Assembly: GCF_910587525.1 (NCBI RefSeq)
Contig: NZ_CAJULS010000059.1
Span: 1-13,808, forward strand
Direction of reading: 5' to 3'
DNA length: 13,808 nt
Source of the DNA: an uncultured Oscillibacter sp.
GTDB lineage: Bacteria; Bacillota; Clostridia; Oscillospirales; Oscillospiraceae
Under the pieces are notes generated by a model that worked only from the letters and a program-made list of their open reading frames with translations, was not told the origin of the DNA and searched no databases. This document shows, piece by piece, positions 6,591 through 12,367 of the stretch. Numbering within the stretch: the stretch's first letter is position 1; every line of letters starts with the position of its first letter. The translations under genes were made by a program, and so were the position numbers.

Positions 6591-7355
6591 TTACTTTCCG
6601 CCGGTGTACACGGCGATGGCGGCCCGCAGAAAGGCGGCGCAGCCGGGGACCTCCCGGTCGTAGTAGGCCGTAAACCGCCCGTCGGCGGTGTACAGCTGCC
6701 CCAGCCCCGCGTGGGCCTGGGGGGTGTAGGCCTCCCAGGAGTAGGAAAGCCACCTGCGGTGGAGGGCGGCGATGCGCTGCCCCTCGGCCCCTGCCGGGGC
6801 CTCTCCCGCCCGGACGGCCCGGGTCAGGGCGGCTCTGATCTCCTCCTCCAGGGCCTTCCACTGGCGGTACTCCTCCTCCGTCAGGGCCAGAATACTGGCG
6901 TTGGCCCGGTCCACGGTCTCATCTCCGTACTTCTCCCGGATCTCCCTGCCGTACTGCTGCTCGTTGGCCTCCACGGCACGGCGCTTGAACGCCTCGAATT
7001 TTTCCTTGTCGGACATTTTTACTCCTCCCTGTGTCTCGTCAATGGTCTTCCGCACCGTCAGGATGAGACCGTCCAGCCGGACCCGCCGGGCCTCCAGCTC
7101 CTTCAGGTGGCTCTGCAGCGCCGCCTGCCGGTCAAAGGCCGGGTCGTCCAGAATCCGGCGGATGGCGGCCAGCTCCAGCCCAAGCTCCCGGTAAAAGAGA
7201 ATGTCCTGGAGCCGGTCCACCTCTCCGGGGCCGTAGAGGCGGTAGCCCGCCTCCGTGGTCCGCAGGGGCTTCAGCAGGCCCTCACTGTCATACCAGCGCA
7301 GGGTCCGGGGCGTGACGCCCGCCAGCTCCGCCAGGGCTTTCACAGTGTATTCCAT
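6591..7355 (-). CDS. MerR-family regulator with TipAS drug-binding domain
   Basis: A 254-residue transcription activator of the TipA/Mta type. Residues 1-70 are the MerR winged helix (EYTVKALAELAGVTPRTLRWYDSEGLL, then GYRLYGPGEVDRL). Residues ~75-110 are the dimerising coiled coil. Residues ~114-254 match the TipAS effector domain, the globin-like fold that binds thiopeptides and other drugs (FKRRAVEANEQQYG, LYTADGRFTAYYDREVPG). The full-length ATG has AGGAGGG at 7369-7363. A second in-frame ATG (codon 114) has an equally good ribosome-binding site and would yield the effector domain alone. The promoter upstream has the 19-bp MerR spacer, which implies autoregulation. No efflux pump gene is adjacent, so the target may be only itself or lie elsewhere. 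Confidence 0.92.
   Translation of the reverse strand: MEYTVKALAELAGVTPRTLRWYDSEGLLKPLRTTEAGYRLYGPGEVDRLQDILFYRELGLELAAIRRILDDPAFDRQAALQSHLKELEARRVRLDGLILTVRKTIDETQGGVKMSDKEKFEAFKRRAVEANEQQYGREIREKYGDETVDRANASILALTEEEYRQWKALEEEIRAALTRAVRAGEAPAGAEGQRIAALHRRWLSYSWEAYTPQAHAGLGQLYTADGRFTAYYDREVPGCAAFLRAAIAVYTGGK
7014..7030 (-). promoter_or_regulatory. Internal ribosome-binding site and start for a stand-alone TipAS domain
   Basis: Within the MerR-TipAS gene, minus strand, AGGGAGGAGT (7030-7021) precedes ATG (7016-7014) with 7 nt between GGAGG and the ATG. Translation from here would give a 141-residue protein (bases 7016-6591) starting MSDKEKFEAFKRR, exactly the TipAS domain. In the wider family this layout is known from Streptomyces tipA, where TipAL and TipAS come from one gene; its use here is inferred. 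Confidence 0.65.
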
Positions 7356-7379
7356 GTTCGATCCCTCCTGACAAAAGAG

Positions 7380-7410
7380 AGTATAGACCATGACGCAGCG
7401 GCAAGGTCAA
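7380..7410 (-). promoter_or_regulatory. MerR-type promoter with 19-bp spacer and operator dyad
   Basis: Minus strand: TTGACC (7410-7405), a 19-bp spacer, then TATACT (7385-7380). The spacer is 2 bp longer than normal, the hallmark of MerR-activated promoters. An interrupted dyad, GACCTTG and CATGGTC with 9 bp between, starts in the -35 box and fills the spacer. The -35 overlaps the stop codon of the upstream mmcQ-like gene (7409-7407). Confidence 0.75.
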
Positions 7411-7793
7411 GGGGTTTTTAAGGATTTTTTTCGGGGCTTCGGCCGGGTCAGCTCCCAGCTCATATCCAGCAGCGCTTTCAGCTTCTCCGCCGGGACGGCG
7501 CCGTCCAGGGCGGCGGTGATCCAGCTCTCCTTGTTCATGTGGTAGGCGGGATAAAAACCGGGCTCGGCCCGCAGGGAGCCGGTCATCCGGGGGTCGCACT
7601 TGAGGTTTACGATGTCCACGGCGTCCTCGCCCGCCACACCCAGCTTCGCCCGGGGAATGTCCAGGATGACAGCAAACCACTTGCGGCTGCCGCTGTGGCG
7701 GAACACCTCGTAGTTGGGATACCGGGCCCAGGGGCGGTCCGGCTCCGCGCCGTAGGCCTCCAGGATGTATTGTGTCAGTTCCGCTCTGTTCAT
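7407..7793 (-). CDS. MmcQ/YjbR family protein
   Basis: A 128-residue protein of the MmcQ/YjbR family, which adopts a double-wing (CyaY-like) fold. Members are annotated as DNA-binding from structure, but the function is unknown. Family features are the N-terminal helix MNRAELTQYILEAYG, then WARYPNYEVFRHSGSRKWFAVI, the central VDIVNLKCDPRM, and the YHMNKESWITAALDG segment with the conserved Trp. The length is usual for the family. The ATG follows GGAGG at 7807-7803 with a 9-nt gap. It has its own promoter and lies directly upstream of the MerR-TipAS gene in the same direction, with no terminator between, so read-through into the regulator is likely. Confidence 0.93.
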   Translation of the reverse strand: MNRAELTQYILEAYGAEPDRPWARYPNYEVFRHSGSRKWFAVILDIPRAKLGVAGEDAVDIVNLKCDPRMTGSLRAEPGFYPAYHMNKESWITAALDGAVPAEKLKALLDMSWELTRPKPRKKSLKTP

Positions 7794-7820
7794 GCCGCGC
7801 CGCCTCCGCTGTTTTCTCCG

Positions 7821-7849
7821 ATTATATCATAATTTCGGGGGAGGTTCAA
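7821..7849 (-). promoter_or_regulatory. Promoter of the mmcQ-like gene
   Basis: Minus strand: TTGAAC (7849-7844, 4 of 6), a 17-bp spacer, a perfect TATAAT (7826-7821) with TGA before it, forming an extended -10. Confidence 0.8.
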
Positions 7850-7965
7850 TTGCCGGGAGCAGGGGCCGGGCCCTGTGAGCCGCAAGAGCAAAATCGCGGT
7901 TGGACGCTTCCCAATTCCTCTCCGCTCTCTGGCCGCGGAGACACAGGGGGAGCTGAGGGAAACAT

Positions 7966-7994
7966 TTGCGCCGGGGCGGATTTTTTGCTATCAT
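7966..7994 (+). promoter_or_regulatory. Candidate promoter of the 54-aa gene
   Basis: TTGCGC (7966-7971, 3 of 6), a 17-bp spacer, then TATCAT (7989-7994, 5 of 6) with TGC before it as extended -10. Apart from this, 7850-8066 shows no gene I can support. Confidence 0.45.
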
Positions 7995-8066
7995 GGGAAG
8001 AGGACCTCACCGCGCCGCCGGAGGCGGCCCCCCAGGGAGTGGAGGACGTGGAGGAGGAGCGGACGT

Positions 8067-8231
8067 ATGACGGGGCGGGCCGGCTGTGTGTGCTATGAGA
8101 GGGCCTATATCACCCACGGCAGTCTGGACTATTATTACATCTACGAGGGAGAGAACGCCGCTCCGGCCTATTGCCTCTGTCTGGACGACAACCTGGGGAC
8201 CTGGTTTCCGGAGATGGCGCGCTATTTCTGA
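8067..8231 (+). CDS. Small Tyr-rich protein, unrecognised (54 aa)
   Basis: A 54-residue ORF starting MTGRAGCVCYERAY and ending LGTWFPEMARYF, containing GSLDYYYIYEGEN. It has AGGAGG at 8052-8057, 9 nt before the ATG, and a candidate extended -10 promoter upstream. Its aromatic, acidic composition is unlike the Arg/Pro/Gly-rich shadow frames of this GC-rich DNA, which argues that it is coding. The same frame stays open upstream to 7875, but that extension is Arg-rich and not protein-like. I do not recognise the family; it may be a complete small protein or the remnant of a longer one. Confidence 0.5.
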   Translation: MTGRAGCVCYERAYITHGSLDYYYIYEGENAAPAYCLCLDDNLGTWFPEMARYF

Positions 8232-8244
8232 GAATGGAAATCCC

Positions 8245-8273
8245 TTTTCTTTTTCTGCGAAAAGGGGTATAAT
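8245..8273 (+). promoter_or_regulatory. Promoter of the Nudix-DUF3783-DUF523 operon
   Basis: A perfect TATAAT at 8268-8273 with only a weak -35 (TTTTCT, 8245-8250) at 17 bp. RNA would start near 8280, just ahead of the ribosome-binding site at 8284. This excludes the ATG at 8272 as the Nudix start. Confidence 0.6.
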
Positions 8274-8298
8274 GAAACACCAAAGGAGGGGATGCCCC

Positions 8299-8769
8299 GT
8301 GCTGAACTCGACGCTGTGCTACCTGGAGCGGGGGGACGAGTACCTGATGCTTCACCGGGTAAAAAAGAAGAACGACCTGAACCGCGACAAGTGGATCGGC
8401 GTGGGCGGCAAGTGCGAGGAGGGAGAGAGCCCCGAGGACTGCGTCCTCCGGGAGACCCGGGAGGAGACGGGCCTGACGCTGACGGACTTTCGCTACCGGG
8501 GCCTTGTGACCTTCGTCTCCGACCAGGCCCCCACGGAGTATATGCACCTCTTCACCGCCTCCGCGTGGACAGGCACGCCCATTCCCTGCGGTGAGGGGGA
8601 GCTGGCCTGGATCAAAAAGGCGGCGCTCCGGTCCCTGCCCATGTGGGCGGGGGACAGGATTTTTCTGGACCTGCTGGAGGCGGGCGGGCCCTTTTTCTCG
8701 CTGAAACTGCAATACCAGGGGGAGAAGCTGGCCGGAGCATGGCTGGACGGACGGCCCCTGACGGTTTGA
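8299..8769 (+). CDS. Nudix hydrolase, 8-oxo-dGTP diphosphatase (MutT) type
   Basis: A 156-residue Nudix pyrophosphohydrolase, probably cleaving oxidised or other nucleoside triphosphates in the cytoplasm. The Nudix box is complete: GKCEEGESPEDCVLRETREETGL fits G-x5-E-x7-RE-x-xEE-x-GL with all catalytic Glu residues, split here for length as GKCEEGE, SPEDCVL, RETREETGL. The flanking VKKKNDLNRDKWIGVGGK and VTFVSDQAPTEYMHLFTA match a clostridial MutT-like subgroup. GTG at 8299 is taken as the start because AGGAGGG lies at 8284-8290, 8 nt upstream, and the family begins shortly before the LCYLERGDEYLML strand. It is the first gene of an operon; its stop overlaps the ribosome-binding site of the next gene. 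Substrate specificity is not certain. Confidence 0.92.
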   Translation: MLNSTLCYLERGDEYLMLHRVKKKNDLNRDKWIGVGGKCEEGESPEDCVLRETREETGLTLTDFRYRGLVTFVSDQAPTEYMHLFTASAWTGTPIPCGEGELAWIKKAALRSLPMWAGDRIFLDLLEAGGPFFSLKLQYQGEKLAGAWLDGRPLTV

Positions 8770-8782
8770 GGAGGCCTTTGGA

Positions 8783-9151
8783 ATGGACGGAAAGATACTG
8801 CTGTTCGGATTTGAGGACCTGCCCGCCATCCTGGCGGTGAGCGCCGCGGCAGAGCCCTTCGGGGCGGAGGTGGTGCCCGTGGCCCGGGGGGACTACGGCC
8901 GGCCCATCGCCGCCCTGGCAGGGCTGGAGGGCGGCATTGGGGTCCCCTATGCCGGCGGGCCCCTGGGGGGACGGATGATGGTGCTCTGCGGCCTGGAGGA
9001 CCGGGTGCCGGCGCTGCTGCCGGTTTTGGCTCAGGCCGGGGCGGGGCCCGACTGCCTCAAAGCGGTGCTGACGGACCACAACCGGGGCTGGAACGCCCTG
9101 CGCCTGTTCGAGGAGCTCCGCCGGGAGCGGCGGGCCCTCTCGGGAAAGTGA
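8783..9151 (+). CDS. DUF3783 family protein
   Basis: A 122-residue protein I place in DUF3783, a family of unknown function, from its overall pattern: an N-terminal strand KILLFGFED, a central block around GGRMMVLCGLEDRVPALLPVL, and the C-terminal LKAVLTDHNRGWNALRLFEELRRER, the most characteristic part. There is no membrane segment or signal peptide. AGGAGG at 8769-8774 overlaps the stop codon of the Nudix gene and lies 8 nt before the ATG, so translation of the two is probably coupled. The next gene begins 8 nt after the stop, or overlaps it if a GTG is used. Family membership rests on memory of the consensus and should be tested by a profile search. Confidence 0.75.
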   Translation: MDGKILLFGFEDLPAILAVSAAAEPFGAEVVPVARGDYGRPIAALAGLEGGIGVPYAGGPLGGRMMVLCGLEDRVPALLPVLAQAGAGPDCLKAVLTDHNRGWNALRLFEELRRERRALSGK

Positions 9152-9159
9152 GGCGGGCC

Positions 9160-9591
9160 ATGAAGCTGCTGGTATCCGCTTGTCTTCTGGGGACCTGCTG
9201 CCGGTACGACGGCGCGTCCAAGGCGCATCCCCTGTCGGAGCAGCTGTTGGAGCGGCATACGCTGGTGCCCGTCTGTCCGGAGCAGCTGGGGGGACTGCCC
9301 ACGCCCCGTCCCCCGGCGGAGCGGAGGGGGGACCGGGTGGTGACCGGAGATGGGTCCGACGTGACGGAGCAGTACCGCCGGGGCGCGGAGGAGGCCCTCC
9401 GCCTGTGCCGCCAGCTGGGGTGCGGGGCCGCCGTGCTGAAAGAGCGCAGCCCCTCCTGCGGCCGCGGGGAGATCTATGACGGGACCTTTTCCGGCCGCCT
9501 CGCCGCCGGGGACGGCGTGACGGCGGCGCTGCTGGCGTCCCACGGCGTTCCGGTGTACGGAGAATCCCGAATTGAGGAGCTGTTGAAATGA
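9160..9591 (+). CDS. DUF523 (YbbK-like) family protein
   Basis: A 143-residue protein of the DUF523 family; function unknown, possibly binding a metal or cofactor through its conserved cysteines. Signatures are SACLLGTCCRYDGASK at residues 6-21, VPVCPEQLGGLPTPRPPAE in the middle, and AAVLKERSPSCGRGEIYDGTF, then DGVTAALLASHGVPVYGE at the end. ATG at 9160 is preferred because family members begin two or three residues before this first strand and GAGG lies 6 nt upstream. A GTG at 9148 would overlap the DUF3783 stop (GTGA) and is possible but lacks a good ribosome-binding site. It is the last gene of the operon; its stop codon lies inside the terminator stem. Confidence 0.9.
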   Translation: MKLLVSACLLGTCCRYDGASKAHPLSEQLLERHTLVPVCPEQLGGLPTPRPPAERRGDRVVTGDGSDVTEQYRRGAEEALRLCRQLGCGAAVLKERSPSCGRGEIYDGTFSGRLAAGDGVTAALLASHGVPVYGESRIEELLK

Positions 9592-9616
9592 CAGAGGGCA
9601 GCCTCTGTCATTTTTT
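9586..9616 (+). terminator. Strong terminator of the Nudix-DUF3783-DUF523 operon
   Basis: AAATGACAGAGG (9586-9597) pairs perfectly with CCTCTGTCATTT (9602-9613) around GCAG, and the T-tract runs to 9616. The stop codon TGA of the DUF523 gene is at 9589-9591 inside the left arm. Confidence 0.95.
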
Positions 9617-9662
9617 ACAATTTTCAGGGGATATTTTCTGTCCGCTTCGTTGGAAAACGGGC

Positions 9663-9691
9663 TTGTACCGGGGAATGGTTTTCTGTATAAT
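9663..9691 (+). promoter_or_regulatory. Promoter of the uracil permease transcript
   Basis: TTGTAC (9663-9668, 4 of 6), a 17-bp spacer, then a perfect TATAAT (9686-9691). RNA should start at an A near 9698, giving about 155 nt of leader before the permease ATG. The start is not in a T run, so reiterative UTP incorporation is not suggested. Confidence 0.8.
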
Positions 9692-9721
9692 TGATAAAAA
9701 TAATGAAGAGGAGGGGATACC

Positions 9722-9790
9722 ATGCTGAAATCGGTGAAAGACGCGGCGGTGGTTTCTCTCTTTTCCATTTTTGGCGTTTCCCTTTTCTGA
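9722..9790 (+). CDS. Putative 22-codon leader peptide of the uracil permease gene
   Basis: A short ORF starting MLKSVKDAAVV and ending FSIFGVSLF, with a near-perfect ribosome-binding site (AGGAGGGG, 9709-9716) 5 nt before the ATG and its own strong promoter. Codons 11-22 lie in a T-rich stretch (9753-9788, 22 T in 36 bases). The TGA stop (9788-9790) shares its last base with the left arm of an intrinsic terminator. This order of strong ribosome-binding site, T-rich coding tract and stop codon at the attenuator is that of E. coli pyrL in front of pyrBI, where slow transcription at low UTP lets the ribosome catch up and block the terminator. That function here is inferred. The peptide is not rich in any one amino acid, so amino-acid sensing is less likely. 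Confidence 0.7.
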   Translation: MLKSVKDAAVVSLFSIFGVSLF

Positions 9791-9815
9791 CCGGCTTTGG
9801 AGCCGGTATTTTTTT
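9790..9815 (+). terminator. Intrinsic terminator in the uracil permease leader (attenuator)
   Basis: ACCGGCT (9790-9796) pairs with AGCCGGT (9801-9807) around TTGG, followed by ATTTTTTT (9808-9815). It stands between the promoter and the permease, so it must act as a conditional terminator. A ribosome at the leader stop codon would cover its left arm. I saw no competing antiterminator stem and no PyrR-type binding loop. Confidence 0.85.
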
Positions 9816-9853
9816 GCACCAAAATCAGCGGAACAAATGAGAGGAGAGAATCT

Positions 9854-11224
9854 ATGAAAGAGACCAACAGCACGGCCCCCATCCGGGACGCCCGGACCCT
9901 GGGTGTGCCCAGGATGCTGATCCTGGGCCTCCAGCACATGTTCGCCATGTTCGGCGCCACGGTTCTGGTGCCTATTCTGGTGAACTCCTACGGCCTGCCC
10001 CTGTCCATCCAGACCACCCTGTTTTTCGCCGGTATCGGCACGCTGTTCTTCCACGTCTGCACCCGGATGAAGGTCCCCGCCTTCCTGGGATCCTCCTTCG
10101 CCTTCCTGGGCGGCTTTGCCGCCGTGGCGGGGCTGGACAGCGGCATCTACGCGGGGATGGACCCCGCCGGGAAGCTCCAGTACGCCTGCGGCGGCATCGT
10201 GGTGGCGGGCCTTCTGTACGTGGTGCTGGCCCTGATCATCAACGCCGTGGGCGTCCACAAGGTGATGCACTACCTGCCCCCGGTAGTCACAGGGCCCATT
10301 ATCATCCTTATTGGACTGAATCTGGCCCCCTCCGCCGTCAACAACGCCTCCACCTGCTGGTGGCTGGCCCTGGTGGCCATGGTCATCATAGTGGCGGCCA
10401 ACATCTGGGGAAAGGGCATGATCAAGATCATCCCCATCCTGCTGGGCGTGGTGGGGTCCTACGTGGTGGCCCTAGCGGCGGGGAAGGTGGATTTTTCCGC
10501 CCTGGACATCAACGGCCTCACCGGCGGTCTGACCCCTATTCTGGGCCTCCAGCCCTTTTTCACCGACTTCGGCGGCTCCATCGCCAGGTTTGACATCTCC
10601 GCCATTCTGGTGATGGCTCCCATCGCCCTGGCCTCCATGATGGAGCACATCGGCGATATGTCCGCCATCTCCGCCACCGTGGGAGAGAACTTCATCGAAG
10701 ACCCGGGTCTCCACCGCACTCTGATTGGCGACGGCGTCGCCACCTCCCTCTCCGCCCTCTTCGGCGGCCCTGCCAACACCACCTACGGCGAAAACACCGG
10801 CGTGCTGGTCCTCTCCCGGGTGTACGATCCCAATGTGATCCGGCTGGCGGCCGTCTACGCCTTGGTGCTGTCCTTCTCCCCCGCCTTCGCGGTGCTGGTG
10901 AACACCATGCCCGCAGCCATCGTGGGCGGCGTCAGCTTCATCCTCTACGGCATGATCTCCGCCATCGGCGTGCGGAACGTGGTGGAGAACCGGGTGGACT
11001 TCACCAACTCCCGGAACCTCATTATCGCCGCCGTGATTCTGGTGTGCGGTCTGGGCTTCACCGGCGGTTTGACCTTCACCGTGGGGGGCGTGTCCATCAC
11101 CCTCACCAGCCTTGCCATCGCCGCCATCGCCGGCATCGTGCTCAACGCCATCCTTCCTGGAAACGACTTCCAGTTCGGACAGTCCGAGGGCGCGGACACC
11201 GCCGCCTCCCTGGGGCGGTATTGA
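9854..11224 (+). CDS. uraA: Uracil permease, NCS2 (nucleobase:cation symporter-2) family
   Basis: A 456-residue inner-membrane nucleobase symporter, probably importing uracil with protons, with about 14 hydrophobic segments. Family marks are GLQHMFAMFGATVLVPILV near the N-terminus, KVPAFLGSSFAFLGG, then EHIGDMSAISATVGENF and PGLHRTLIGDGVATSLSALF followed by NTTYGENTGVLVLSRVY. The substrate-binding Glu residues of E. coli UraA (E241, E290) correspond to Glu264 and Glu313. UraA His245 corresponds to Asp268, as in purine-type family members. The ATG at 9854 has GAGGAGAG just upstream (9841-9848). It is controlled from the promoter at 9663 through the leader peptide and attenuator, which supports a pyrimidine role. 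Also called pyrP in other Firmicutes; a wider substrate range is possible. Confidence 0.93.
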   Translation: MKETNSTAPIRDARTLGVPRMLILGLQHMFAMFGATVLVPILVNSYGLPLSIQTTLFFAGIGTLFFHVCTRMKVPAFLGSSFAFLGGFAAVAGLDSGIYAGMDPAGKLQYACGGIVVAGLLYVVLALIINAVGVHKVMHYLPPVVTGPIIILIGLNLAPSAVNNASTCWWLALVAMVIIVAANIWGKGMIKIIPILLGVVGSYVVALAAGKVDFSALDINGLTGGLTPILGLQPFFTDFGGSIARFDISAILVMAPIALASMMEHIGDMSAISATVGENFIEDPGLHRTLIGDGVATSLSALFGGPANTTYGENTGVLVLSRVYDPNVIRLAAVYALVLSFSPAFAVLVNTMPAAIVGGVSFILYGMISAIGVRNVVENRVDFTNSRNLIIAAVILVCGLGFTGGLTFTVGGVSITLTSLAIAAIAGIVLNAILPGNDFQFGQSEGADTAASLGRY

Positions 11225-11254
11225 TCTCCTGCGCGGGTCATTGATACAGGGGAG

Positions 11255-11290
11255 ACAGCCCCGGAGAGAAATTCTCTCCGGGGCTGTTTA
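11255..11290 (+). terminator. Terminator of uraA
   Basis: ACAGCCCCGGAGAGAA (11255-11270) and TTCTCTCCGGGGCTGT (11272-11287) are perfectly complementary about a single central base, followed by a short TTTA. Its right end overlaps the -35 box of the birA promoter. Confidence 0.85.
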
Positions 11291-11315
11291 CACCGCCTGG
11301 AAAATGTGGTATATT
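11287..11315 (+). promoter_or_regulatory. Promoter of birA
   Basis: TTTACA (11287-11292, 5 of 6), a 17-bp spacer, then TATATT (11310-11315, 5 of 6). I see no BirA-type operator dyad with the TTGTnAAC consensus around it. Confidence 0.65.
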
Positions 11316-11343
11316 TTTTGACTGACGAGAGGAGGAGATGTCC

Positions 11344-12348
11344 ATGAGCCGTGAGGCGGTGCTGGCCCTGCTGCGGGCCGGTGGGGAGACATACCTGTCC
11401 GGCGAGGAGCTGAGCCGTCAGCTGGGCCTTAGCCGCGCCGCCGTCTGGAAGGCGGTGGACGCCCTCCGGCGGGAGGGCTACGTGGTGGAGGCCCGCACGG
11501 GACTGGGCTACCGCCTGGTCACGGCGCCGGATGCCATGACTGAGGCGGAGATCCGGAATTTTCTGGGGAAGACGGCAGTGGTGGGCCGGACCCTCAAATG
11601 CTTTAATGAGCTGGATTCCACCAATATCCGGGCCAAACAGCTGGCCCTGGAGGGCGCACCGGACGGCACGGTGGTAACGGCAGATTGCCAGAGTGCCGGG
11701 CGGGGGCGGATGGACCGCTCTTTCCAGTCTCCAAAGGGCAAGGGCGTGTATCTGACGGTGCTGCTGCGGCCCCATCTCCCGCCGGAACGGCTGTTGCCGG
11801 TGACGGCCATGGCAGGCGTGGCAGTGTGCGATGCAGTGGAGGAGCTCTGCGGCGTCCGCCCGGGGCTAAAGTGGCCCAACGACCCGGTGCTGGGGGGTAA
11901 AAAGCTCTGCGGGATTTTAACAGAGCTCTCCCTGGAGGGAGAAACGGGTCGTGTGCAGTATCTTGTGCTGGGCATAGGCGTCAATGTGCTGCACGTGGCG
12001 GAGGACTTCTCTCCGGAGGTGGCGGAGATGGCCACATCACTGTCCCTGGCCCTGGGGCATCCGGTGTCCCGTCCGGCCCTGGCGGCGGCGGAGATCCGGG
12101 CGCTGGACCGGCTGTACGCCAGCCTGCTGGCGGGGGATTTGACGCCGTATCTTGCGGCCTACCGGCGGAGTTGCGTCAACCTGGGCAGGACTGTCCAGCT
12201 GATCTCGCCGGACGGCAGCCGGGAGACCGCCCAGGCCCTGGACGTCGACGAAGATTTCAGTCTGGTGGTGCGGACGGCGTCGGGAGCGGTGAAGACCGTC
12301 CGCTCCGGCGAAGTGTCCGTCCGGGGCATGTACGGATATACGGAATGA
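11344..12348 (+). CDS. birA: Biotin--[acetyl-CoA-carboxylase] ligase / biotin repressor
   Basis: A 334-residue bifunctional group-II BirA that joins biotin to carrier proteins through biotinyl-AMP and can repress biotin genes. Residues 1-60 form the winged helix (YLSGEELSRQLGLSRAAVWKAV, then GYVVEARTGLGYRL). The ligase core has SAGRGRMDRSFQSPKGKG with the GRGR loop at residues 119-122, KWPNDP at 176-181, and the biotin/AMP Lys in GGKKLCGIL, probably Lys187. LVLGIGVNV and the C-terminal SH3-like domain (VQLISPDGSRETAQALDVDEDFSLVVR) complete it. ATG at 11344 is 8 nt from AGGAGG (11330-11335); the ATG two codons upstream is too close. The chromate-transporter genes follow after 19 nt, so they are probably co-transcribed. 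No biotin synthesis gene is nearby. Confidence 0.97.
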   Translation: MSREAVLALLRAGGETYLSGEELSRQLGLSRAAVWKAVDALRREGYVVEARTGLGYRLVTAPDAMTEAEIRNFLGKTAVVGRTLKCFNELDSTNIRAKQLALEGAPDGTVVTADCQSAGRGRMDRSFQSPKGKGVYLTVLLRPHLPPERLLPVTAMAGVAVCDAVEELCGVRPGLKWPNDPVLGGKKLCGILTELSLEGETGRVQYLVLGIGVNVLHVAEDFSPEVAEMATSLSLALGHPVSRPALAAAEIRALDRLYASLLAGDLTPYLAAYRRSCVNLGRTVQLISPDGSRETAQALDVDEDFSLVVRTASGAVKTVRSGEVSVRGMYGYTE

Positions 12349-12367
12349 GAACAGGGGAGGCAATATT

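Noticed and set aside
7875..8066. N-terminal extension of the 54-aa protein from an upstream start
   Set aside because: The added sequence is Arg/Pro-rich and not protein-like, starts ahead of the likely promoter, and has no good ribosome-binding site.
8242..8266. Hairpin CCCTTTTC / GAAAAGGG upstream of the Nudix gene as a terminator
   Set aside because: No T-tract follows the stem and it lies within the spacer of the Nudix promoter, so it is more likely incidental.
8272..8298. ATG at 8272 as start of the Nudix protein
   Set aside because: It overlaps the -10 box, so the transcript would start after it, and the AGGAGGG site at 8284-8290 points to GTG 8299.
9698..9853. PyrR-binding loop, T-box or other known riboswitch in the uraA leader
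   Set aside because: No PyrR-loop consensus (UCC...GAGAGG type), T-box sequence or multi-stem aptamer was seen; the leader is mostly a short ORF plus one terminator.
9797..9853. Upstream extension of the permease frame beginning at 9797
   Set aside because: It would start within the attenuator loop without a ribosome-binding site, whereas ATG 9854 has GAGGAGAG immediately upstream.
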